DNA from: Sulfuricystis multivorans
GTDB lineage: Bacteria; Pseudomonadota; Gammaproteobacteria; Burkholderiales; Rhodocyclaceae
Assembly (NCBI RefSeq): GCF_003966565.1
Contig: NZ_AP018718.1
Coordinates: 930,001-994,000 of the forward strand
DNA: 64,000 bases
Reading direction: 5' to 3'
Part shown: piece by piece, positions 36,594-43,439 of the stretch
Layout: each line of letters starts with the position of its first letter
How positions within the stretch are numbered: position 1 is the stretch's first letter
Notes under the pieces: generated by a model
Database searches by the model: none
What the model saw: only the letters and a program-made list of their open reading frames with translations
What the model was told of the DNA's origin: nothing
Position numbers and translations under genes: made by a program

Positions 36594-37838
36594 GTGCATA
36601 CCAACAAGAAGCTGATCGTCACCGCCCTTGCGGCGGCCTTTGCCCTTGCGGGCTGCGCCACCACCGCCAGCGCGCCCAAGCGCGCCGACGTCAAGTGGCC
36701 GAATGTGATCGTCCATCTGCACGGCGGCAACGGCAAGGCTTATCTCGTCGATCCGGCCACCGACAGCGTCGTCGCTACGCTCGACACCGAGAAGAGCGCC
36801 GGCCTGGGCGACACTACACCGGATGGCCGCAAGGTCTATGTCGGCGCCGAAGGCGAGGGCAAGGACACGGTGACCGTGATCGATCTGGACAAGCGCGCGG
36901 TCGTGGCGAAGATCAAAACCGGCAACCGGCCCAAACATCCGGTGGTCAGCCCGAATGGCAAGCTGGTGATGGTCAACCACTGGGGGCTCGATGACGGCAA
37001 ACTGCGCGTCGCTTTCATCGACACCGCGAGCGACAAGGTCGTCAAGAACGTCGAGCTCGCCGTCACCGGTCAAGCCAAGGGGCCGACCTCGATGCACAAT
37101 GCCTGGAGCTACGACTCGCGCTATGCCTTCACCGTCGATCGCGTCGATGACCATTTCGTGATCATCGACACCACCGACTGGTCGGTCAAAAAGATCAAGG
37201 TGCCGTCCAAGCCGCACTACGTCGTGCCGAGCCCCGATGGCACAGAAGTCTGGGTGGTCGTCGAAGGCAAGGATCGCGACAAGAACTATCCCGGCGCGCT
37301 GGTCTATGGCATCGGCAGCTTCGAGCAGATCGCCCAGATCAAGATGCCACTCATTGGCCAGGGCGTGATCGAGGGTCATCATGGCAATTTCTCGCAGGAC
37401 GGCAAGTATTTCTTCATCCTGAACCGTGGGCCAGGCAGCAAGCTCGAAGGCACCGAGGTCGCCGTGTTCGACGCGGCGACCAAGAAGTTCGTCAAGCGCA
37501 CCGAGACCGTCTCGACCGGCATCGGCCACACCTACAACACGCCGGACGGCAAGTACGCCGTGGTCACCAACTACGGCAACAACTGGGTGTCGATCATCGA
37601 CAATACACAGGGCTTCAAGGTCGTCAAAGATCTGGCTGTCGGCAAGGGCCGCATGGGCCATATCGCCTTCACGCCGGATAGTCGTTACGGCTATCTGTCG
37701 AATGCCGGCGATGGCAACCTGCACAAGCTCGACATGCAAACGCTGACCGTCGTCAAGGAGATCAAGACCGGCAATGCGCCCGGTGGCTCGCAGGTGTTGA
37801 ACGTCTGGACCAATGTCTTTGAAGAACTGCCGCGCTGA
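36594..37838 (+). CDS. YVTN-type beta-propeller lipoprotein
   Basis: This 414-residue lipoprotein starts at GTG 36594 behind a perfect AGGAGGAGG. The signal is HTNKKLIVTALAAAFALAGC, the lipobox LAGC. The mature protein is a series of propeller blades with the YVTN-like pattern (KAYLVDPATDSVVATLDTEK, TVTVIDLDKRAVVAKIKTG, KYAVVTNYGNNWVSIID). Such YncE-like proteins sit in the periplasm or on the outer membrane and may bind ligands, metals or partner proteins. No catalytic residues are evident. The next gene overlaps by 26 bases. Confidence 0.88.
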   Translation: MHTNKKLIVTALAAAFALAGCATTASAPKRADVKWPNVIVHLHGGNGKAYLVDPATDSVVATLDTEKSAGLGDTTPDGRKVYVGAEGEGKDTVTVIDLDKRAVVAKIKTGNRPKHPVVSPNGKLVMVNHWGLDDGKLRVAFIDTASDKVVKNVELAVTGQAKGPTSMHNAWSYDSRYAFTVDRVDDHFVIIDTTDWSVKKIKVPSKPHYVVPSPDGTEVWVVVEGKDRDKNYPGALVYGIGSFEQIAQIKMPLIGQGVIEGHHGNFSQDGKYFFILNRGPGSKLEGTEVAVFDAATKKFVKRTETVSTGIGHTYNTPDGKYAVVTNYGNNWVSIIDNTQGFKVVKDLAVGKGRMGHIAFTPDSRYGYLSNAGDGNLHKLDMQTLTVVKEIKTGNAPGGSQVLNVWTNVFEELPR

Positions 37839-38430
37839 TTGGCGGGGCGCATTGCGGCGGGGCCTTGGCCTCGCCGTTTTGTCGTCCGGCCTAGCCTTCG
37901 CCCAGGGTGAATTCCGTGTCGGCGAGACGCTTGCCGCACCAATGGCACGATCACTGCCGGCCGGTGTCGTCGAGCTCGAATGGGAAGCGCTGATGCCGGC
38001 GGACTGGAATCCAAAGAAGGCGCTCGACGGTATCGATCTTGCCGCGCTCTCTGATAACGACCCGAAGGCCAGTGCGCTGCTCGACAAGCTCAGGCAGGAT
38101 CTGGACAAGGCGCCGGTGGTCAAATCGCTCGATGGCAAGCGCGTGCGCATCGCCGGTTTCGTCGTCACACTCGAGCGCAACGACAAGGGGGTGAGTGAAT
38201 TCCTGCTCGTGCCCTATTACGGCGCTTGCATCCATACCCCGCCGCCTCCCGCGAATCAGATCATCCATGTGCTGCCGAAAACACCCGTTGCCCCGGAAAT
38301 GGCGATTTTTCCGGTCTATGTCACCGGCACACTGAAGACCGTCGCAGTGACGACGGCCGAGGGCGCCGCGGGCTACCAGATCGCCGATGGCAAGGTCGAG
38401 GAATATCCTTGGCGCCGGCAGCGCAGGTGA
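37813..38430 (+). CDS. DUF3299 periplasmic protein
   Basis: This 205-residue protein has a probable N-terminal export signal (GALRRGLGLAVLSSGLAFAQG) and the DUF3299 core: LEWEALMPADWNP, GKRVRIAGFVVTLER, the characteristic LVPYYGACIHTPPPPANQI with its Cys and His, and PVYVTGTLKTVAVTTAEG. The compact OB-like domain is found in periplasmic proteins near metal or lipoprotein transport genes; its activity is unknown. The 26-base overlap with the propeller gene indicates joint expression and perhaps a shared task. Confidence 0.85.
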   Translation: MSLKNCRADWRGALRRGLGLAVLSSGLAFAQGEFRVGETLAAPMARSLPAGVVELEWEALMPADWNPKKALDGIDLAALSDNDPKASALLDKLRQDLDKAPVVKSLDGKRVRIAGFVVTLERNDKGVSEFLLVPYYGACIHTPPPPANQIIHVLPKTPVAPEMAIFPVYVTGTLKTVAVTTAEGAAGYQIADGKVEEYPWRRQRR

Positions 38431-38454
38431 GTCGCAGGCTCATAGAGGGTGCCG

Positions 38455-39111
38455 TCAAAGCTCGGAAATCACCGTCGCCGCGGGTAGCCGCGACTTGGGC
38501 AGGCGGGCGTTGAAATCCTCCGCGCTGCGATAGCCGAGCGCGGCGAGCACGACGCTGGTGAGCCCCTTTTCACGCAGCCCGAGCACGTCGTTGAGAATGC
38601 GGCTGTCGAAGCCTTCGATCGGGGTCGCATCGATGCCCAGCGCCGCAGCACCGAAGAGGAGGGTGCCGAGCGCCAGATAAACCTGTTTTTCCATCCAATG
38701 TTGGGTGTCTTTCAGGTCGAAACGGTGCAGGCCGGCATAGAACCGGCGGCTCTTCAGCTGCAGGGCTTGGGCGTCCGCGTTCGCAAAGCGGCCATCACGC
38801 GCTTCCTGCTCGGTGACTTCGACGAGGTGGGCATCCTCCAGTGTGGTGCGCGCGCAGAACACCACGACATGCGAGGCGGCCATGATCTTCTGGCCATTGG
38901 CGGCATACATCGGATGTTCCGTCGCCTTGGCGATGGTCGCCTTGGCGGCATCGGTGGCGGCAATGATGAAATGCCAGGGCTGCGAATTCACCGAGGAAGG
39001 GGCGAAGCGCAGCAGGGTTCTGATCTGTTCGACCTCTCCGGCCGGAATCTTGCGGCTGGGGTCGAAGGCCTTGCAGGTATGACGCGTCTGGGCGATTTTG
39101 GCGATATCCAT
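38455..39111 (-). CDS. nfsB: Oxygen-insensitive NAD(P)H nitroreductase NfsB-like
   Basis: This FMN-dependent nitroreductase has 218 residues, one more than E. coli NfsB, and aligns from the first residue (MDIAKIAQTRHTCKAFDPS). The FMN-binding RHTCKAF and SSVNSQPWHFI, the central DGRFANADAQA region and the C-terminal IEGFDSRILND and LPKSRLP segments all match. It reduces nitroaromatics and quinones in the cytoplasm. The ATG at 39111 has GGAG upstream; further in-frame starts run across the tRNA gene and are not credible. Confidence 0.93.
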   Translation of the reverse strand: MDIAKIAQTRHTCKAFDPSRKIPAGEVEQIRTLLRFAPSSVNSQPWHFIIAATDAAKATIAKATEHPMYAANGQKIMAASHVVVFCARTTLEDAHLVEVTEQEARDGRFANADAQALQLKSRRFYAGLHRFDLKDTQHWMEKQVYLALGTLLFGAAALGIDATPIEGFDSRILNDVLGLREKGLTSVVLAALGYRSAEDFNARLPKSRLPAATVISEL

Positions 39112-39182
39112 CGAAGCGCTCTCCATGTCGGATACGAAAAAAATAAGGCCAACCACCGCTAAGTAGTTGGCCTCATTGTGTT

Positions 39183-39259
39183 TGGTTGCGGGGGCAAGAT
39201 TTGAACTTGCGACCTTCGGGTTATGAGCCCGACGAGCTGCCAGACTGCTCCACCCCGCG
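39183..39259 (-). tRNA. Initiator tRNA-Met (CAT)
   Basis: A 77-base cloverleaf reads CGCGGGGTGGAGCAG at the 5' end and CCGCAACCA at the 3' end, with CCA encoded. The anticodon arm GGGCTCATAACCC has the three G-C pairs of initiators. The first base C faces A, the mismatch that marks tRNA-fMet. A strong promoter lies upstream. Confidence 0.96.
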
Positions 39260-39270
39260 TCAGTCCCGCC

Positions 39271-39300
39271 ATTATGCAAGAAACCGGCCATCGGCGTCAA
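39271..39300 (-). promoter_or_regulatory. Promoter of tRNA-fMet
   Basis: On the minus strand, TTGACG (39295-39300) and CATAAT (39271-39276) are 18 bases apart and lie 11 bases before the mature tRNA end. This is a strong sigma-70 match. Confidence 0.7.
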
Positions 39301-39317
39301 TAACCATGATCGAATTT

Positions 39318-41075
39318 TCAGGCAGCCATCACGCGGTTCTTGCCAGCACGCTTGGCGAGATACATCGCTGCATCGGCGCGCTGCAACGCGGCTTCAGGCG
39401 ATTCGTCGGGGCCGAGCTCGGCGACGCCACAACTGAAGGTGATCAGCACCTTCTGGTTGTCGTGCAGGAAGAAGTGGCGCGTCAGTTCGCGCTGCACGCG
39501 CTGCATCGCCGTGACGGCATCCTCCAGCGGTGTGTTGGGCAGCAGGATCACGAATTCCTCGCCGCCGTAGCGCGCCAGCGTGTCTGAGGGACGAATCGTT
39601 TCGCCGACGACCTTGGCCAGATGCACCAGCGCGGCATCGCCGGCAGCGTGCCCCAGGCTATCGTTGAGTTTCTTGAAATTGTCGATGTCGAGCAGCGCCA
39701 GGCAAAGCGGGCTGCCGTGGCGCTTGGCGCGTGAAGCCTCGGTTTCGATCGCCTCGTCCATGCCTTTGCGATTGAGGGCGCCGGTGAGCGGATCGTGGCG
39801 CACCAGCTCGCTCGCCCGAGCAAGCTCCTGTTGCAGACGTTGCACCTCCTGTTCGGCCGCCGCGACTCTCTGCCGCATCGACTGCAGCTCGTCATGGGTG
39901 CGCTGGGCATCGAGCTGGACGGCACGGGTTTCGCTCATCACCGCGTCGAGGACCTGCGTCAGCTCGGTGATGTCGCTGGCCTGGCTGATCTTCTCGGCAT
40001 AATGTTCGAGTTTGTCGTGATAGCTGCCGGTCGAGGAGGAAAAATCGGCCAGGCGGTCCACGAACGTGGCGAGCATGGCCTTGAGCTGTTCCTGAGCGTC
40101 GATCAGGCTCTTTTTCAGCGCGCTTTGCTTGAAGATGACCTCTTTCATGCGACGCTCGACTTCATCGAGACGGCGCAGATCAAGCGGCTGGCTGACGAGA
40201 TCGAGCACCGTCGCGATCTGGCCATGCAGCCAGCGGTCATCGATCACCAGCTCGCCGATATTGTCGATGATGAGATGCAGCAGGTGGAGCAAGGCGGCGC
40301 GAACCTCGTTCTGATCCTCGGCGACGAAATGCAGCCGGTAGGCAAAGCGCTTCAGCGTGGCGACGAGCTTGGCGACGTCGTCGTTGCTGTGCGCACTCCG
40401 CGCCGCAGCGACCAGCTTTTGCGCTTCGGAAGACAGTTCGGTGTTCTCGCCGATGATCAGCGCGATCGTGGTCTCGATGAGCTGCGCGAGCAGCTCGAGC
40501 AGCTCGATCGTCGCCTTGCCGAGGGTGGAAGAGGTGGCGCTGCCGGCCAAAGTCGGCGCTGGTGCACCGGCACTCTCGGCCTCGACAGCGGAGTCGGCGG
40601 TGGCAATTTCGAGCGCGCTGGCTTGCGACCAGCTTTTCATTAGCCCCTGGAGGCGGCCATAGAGCAGCTCGGGCGAGGATGTGGCGCTCAACACGTGTTC
40701 GAGCGCTTCGCGCTTGCGCGCCGGCGTGAGCTCGGCCTGGCGCATCTCCAGCCTCAGGATCAGCTCGCGGATCAACCCGGACCAGTCCGGTGGTTCTTCC
40801 GCGGATTTCGCCAACAGCTCGGTGAGCGCCGTGCGCACGGCTTCCCAGTCGTTTTCGCCGATCGCCTTTTCGATCTGGCGCGCGAAGCGCAGCTGTTCCG
40901 GTGCCGTGCGGGGCAAGCCGGAGAGCAGCTTTTTCAGCGATTTCTCCGGGAAGGGCTCCTGGGCGGTGGTGCCGGCGATTTCGTGATAGAGCGCCCGATA
41001 GTTGTCGGGCGTCGGCATGATGCGTTGCTGGGCGAGCCGTTTGAGGGTTTCGCGGGCGATTTCGAAGGGCGTCAT
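39318..41075 (-). CDS. GGDEF diguanylate cyclase
   Basis: This 585-residue cytoplasmic protein is probably an active diguanylate cyclase. The C-terminal GGDEF domain starts near 420 (HDPLTGALNRKGMDEA), has the active site GGEEF at about 504-508 and an inhibitory RxxD site (RPSD) five residues before it. The long N-terminal region begins with PFEIARETLKRLAQQRI, a segment seen in many betaproteobacterial cyclases, followed by helical bundles and coiled coils (about 330-415). No membrane segment is visible. A copy of the short interspersed repeat lies in an Ala/Pro-rich linker. It is 18 bases upstream of, and on the same strand as, the NarL-type regulator pair. Confidence 0.93.
   Translation of the reverse strand: MTPFEIARETLKRLAQQRIMPTPDNYRALYHEIAGTTAQEPFPEKSLKKLLSGLPRTAPEQLRFARQIEKAIGENDWEAVRTALTELLAKSAEEPPDWSGLIRELILRLEMRQAELTPARKREALEHVLSATSSPELLYGRLQGLMKSWSQASALEIATADSAVEAESAGAPAPTLAGSATSSTLGKATIELLELLAQLIETTIALIIGENTELSSEAQKLVAAARSAHSNDDVAKLVATLKRFAYRLHFVAEDQNEVRAALLHLLHLIIDNIGELVIDDRWLHGQIATVLDLVSQPLDLRRLDEVERRMKEVIFKQSALKKSLIDAQEQLKAMLATFVDRLADFSSSTGSYHDKLEHYAEKISQASDITELTQVLDAVMSETRAVQLDAQRTHDELQSMRQRVAAAEQEVQRLQQELARASELVRHDPLTGALNRKGMDEAIETEASRAKRHGSPLCLALLDIDNFKKLNDSLGHAAGDAALVHLAKVVGETIRPSDTLARYGGEEFVILLPNTPLEDAVTAMQRVQRELTRHFFLHDNQKVLITFSCGVAELGPDESPEAALQRADAAMYLAKRAGKNRVMAA
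40549..40562 (+). repeat. Short interspersed repeat, copy 3 (antisense within the cyclase gene)
   Basis: AAAGTCGGCGCTGG on the plus strand. The cyclase gene runs on the minus strand and reads it as part of the linker GAPAPTLAG at about residues 168-176. Confidence 0.4.
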
Positions 41076-41093
41076 GGCCGCGAAGAGAAAAGA

Positions 41094-41735
41094 TTAGTCG
41101 ACGAGCCCGTGCCGCAGGCCGTAGTGGATCAGCTCGGCGGTGCTCTTCAGCCCCATTTTTTCCAACAGACGCGCTCGATAAGTGCTGACCGTGGCGACGC
41201 CCAGATTCAGTTCGTCGGCGATCTGTGTCAATGGCTTGCCTTGGGCGATCATCACCAGCACCTGATATTCGCGATCGGTGATGCGCTCGTGCGGTAGCTT
41301 TTCGGTGTCTTCAGCAATCGCTTCGGCGAGCTGCTGAGCCACGCCCGGGCTGACGTATTTCTTGCCGCGCGCGACCTGACGGATCGCGGTGACGAGCTGA
41401 TCCGGAGCGCTTTGCTTGGTCAGATACCCCGAGGCGCCGGCTTTCAGCGCGCGCAACGCATACTGCTCCTCGGGGTGCATGCTGAGGATCAGCACCGGTT
41501 GCTTGGGAAACTCACGCTTGAGCTGTTTCAGCGTGTCGATGCCGTTGCGGTTGGGCATCGAGATGTCGAGCAGGAACACGTCCCATTCGTTCTGCCGGGC
41601 GATCTGCAACGCATCGACGCCGTCGTCGGCCTCGCCGGCGACGACGAGGTCTTCGGTTTCGGAAAAGATCTGCTTGAACCCCTGACGCACGATGGCGTGG
41701 TCGTCGGCGATCAGGACACGGATTTTTTCTGCCAT
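41094..41735 (-). CDS. NarL/FixJ-family response regulator
   Basis: This 213-residue regulator has an N-terminal receiver (RVLIADDHAIVRQG with the acidic pair, phosphorylated Asp in FLLDISMPNRNG, Lys in LTKQSAPDQL) and a C-terminal LuxR helix-turn-helix (ITDREYQVLVMIAQGKPLTQIADELNL split here for brevity). It follows the sensor kinase by one base and is certainly its partner. The ATG at 41735 is chosen; an earlier start would overlap the kinase gene. Confidence 0.95.
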   Translation of the reverse strand: MAEKIRVLIADDHAIVRQGFKQIFSETEDLVVAGEADDGVDALQIARQNEWDVFLLDISMPNRNGIDTLKQLKREFPKQPVLILSMHPEEQYALRALKAGASGYLTKQSAPDQLVTAIRQVARGKKYVSPGVAQQLAEAIAEDTEKLPHERITDREYQVLVMIAQGKPLTQIADELNLGVATVSTYRARLLEKMGLKSTAELIHYGLRHGLVD

Positions 41736-41736
41736 T

Positions 41737-43257
41737 TCAGAACAGATCGGGCTGGATGACGGGTTCGGCCTCGCCTGCAGCGACGACATCGCCGTGTCGC
41801 TCCGGCACTTTCAGGATCAGCAGCGTGCCACCTTGTTCCGCGCTGGCGATATGGAAGCTGCCATCGAGGCTCTGCACCCGCTCACGGATGCCGCGCAGGC
41901 CGAAGGATTTGGGCTTGTCGAGGTCGCACTCGGCGATGCCGCGACCGTTGTCGCGAATCTCGAGCACGATATTACCGTTTTCGCGTCTCAAGCGCACGGC
42001 AACCAGCGATGCGTGCGCATGCTTGGCGATGTTCGTCAGTGCTTCCTGGGTGATGCGAAACAGGGCCAGCGAGGTTTCGGGATCCACCTCGATGCCGTCG
42101 TCGCATTGAGCGCGGCAGGTGATGCCGGTGCTGTGCATGAAGTCTTCGGCCTGGCACTCGATCGCGGCGGCGAGTCCGAATTCCTTCAGGATCCCGGGGC
42201 GCAGCTGCCGGGCGACCCGGCTGGCGGTGCTCATCGCCTGGTCGAGCAGATTCTCGATCGAACGCGCCTTGTCGGCGAGCTCGACAGGCAGCTTGCTGGC
42301 CAGGAGCGCCGCTTCGATCTTGAGACGCACGAGGATGCTACCGAGCTCGTCATGGATGTCGCGGGCGATGCGTTCGCGTTCCTCTTCCTTGGCGGCTTCG
42401 AGGTGGAACGACAGAGCGGCCAGCTGGGCGCGTGATTCGCGTAGCGCGGCTTCGGTGTTCTTGGTGCGCGTGATGTCGGTCGCGATTCCGGTCCATTGCA
42501 CCGTGCCTTCGTCGCCACGATGAGGCAGCGAACGCATGTCGATCCAGCGGACGCCGTCCCTGAGGCGACCTTCCCATGACAGTGGGTTGCCTGACTGGGC
42601 GGATTCCTCGAGTGCCGCGATCAGGGTTTGCTGATCGGCGGGCAGAAGACAGGCGAAAAAACGCTCCGTAATGCCGCGCAGTTCGTGCGGGGCGATGCCG
42701 AGCAGGCGCGTGCTGCCTTCGCTGACATAGAGGAAACGGAAACGCCCTGCCGGATCGCGTTGCAGGTTGAACACCAAGCCGGGCAGATTGCTGGCCAGCG
42801 CCCGAAAGCGGGTCTCGCTGTCGTGCAACATTTCCAGCGCGGCGCGATGGTCGGCGCGCTGGCCGGCTTCGCGGACCTCTCGCTCGACGGCGGCAGGCAG
42901 ACGTTCGAGTCGATCGGTGAAGACGATGTCATGAATGCCGCAGCGCAGCGCCTTCATCGCGGTACGCTGGTCGGCCGGTTCCGCGACGACGATCAACGGC
43001 GTTTCGAGACCGCGATCGCGCAACGTCCTCAGCGCGGCGACTGGAGTACAGCCGGCATGATTGAGGCAATGCAGTACCGCATCCCAGGACCCGGAGCGCA
43101 GCGCCGAGCGTAGCGCGGGTAATCCGCTCACCGCGGAAAATTCCGGGGTGGGCCCTTCCCATTGCCAACTGCTGCGCAAGGCGTCGATCAGTGCCGGCGA
43201 GTCGCACAGCAGCAGAAGACGCAAGGCGATGTCGCGGTGCGACGAGACTGGTTGCAT
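41737..43257 (-). CDS. PAS-containing NarX/DegS-type sensor histidine kinase
   Basis: This 506-residue soluble kinase has an N-terminal segment that reads as a degenerate receiver-like domain (LRLLLLCDSPALIDALRSS to about 125). A PAS domain follows (about 150-270, ALASNLPGLVFNLQRD). The HisKA_3 domain has the phosphorylated His302 in ARDIHDELGSIL, and the ATPase domain has NIAKHA, DNGRGI and FGLRGIRERV. No transmembrane helix is present, so the signal is probably intracellular. It is transcribed with the response regulator and probably with the diguanylate cyclase. Confidence 0.94.
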   Translation of the reverse strand: MQPVSSHRDIALRLLLLCDSPALIDALRSSWQWEGPTPEFSAVSGLPALRSALRSGSWDAVLHCLNHAGCTPVAALRTLRDRGLETPLIVVAEPADQRTAMKALRCGIHDIVFTDRLERLPAAVEREVREAGQRADHRAALEMLHDSETRFRALASNLPGLVFNLQRDPAGRFRFLYVSEGSTRLLGIAPHELRGITERFFACLLPADQQTLIAALEESAQSGNPLSWEGRLRDGVRWIDMRSLPHRGDEGTVQWTGIATDITRTKNTEAALRESRAQLAALSFHLEAAKEEERERIARDIHDELGSILVRLKIEAALLASKLPVELADKARSIENLLDQAMSTASRVARQLRPGILKEFGLAAAIECQAEDFMHSTGITCRAQCDDGIEVDPETSLALFRITQEALTNIAKHAHASLVAVRLRRENGNIVLEIRDNGRGIAECDLDKPKSFGLRGIRERVQSLDGSFHIASAEQGGTLLILKVPERHGDVVAAGEAEPVIQPDLF

Positions 43258-43287
43258 GGGGAAGAACGCAGATCAAAGCTTGCATTT

Positions 43288-43316
43288 TAAGATACACGCG
43301 AGGCTCCGTTTATAAT
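43288..43316 (+). promoter_or_regulatory. Promoter of tRNA-Thr
   Basis: A consensus TATAAT (43311-43316) lies 14 bases before the mature tRNA. The hexamer at 17-base spacing (TAAGAT) is a poor -35 element, so only the -10 is firmly supported. Confidence 0.55.
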
Positions 43317-43330
43317 CCGCTGCACAGCGT

Positions 43331-43406
43331 GCCGGCATAGCTCAGTCGGTAGAGCAACCGCCTTGTAAGCGGTAGGTCACCAGTTCGAATCCGGTTGCCG
43401 GCACCA
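43331..43406 (+). tRNA. tRNA-Thr (TGT)
   Basis: A 76-base cloverleaf begins GCCGGCATAGCTCAG, has the T arm GGTTCGAATCC-like sequence CAGTTCGAATCCGG, and ends GCCGGCACCA with CCA encoded. The anticodon loop CTTGTAA gives anticodon TGT. Confidence 0.96.
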
Positions 43407-43439
43407 GCACCAATCCTTCAGCCGAGGCACGCAGCGTCG

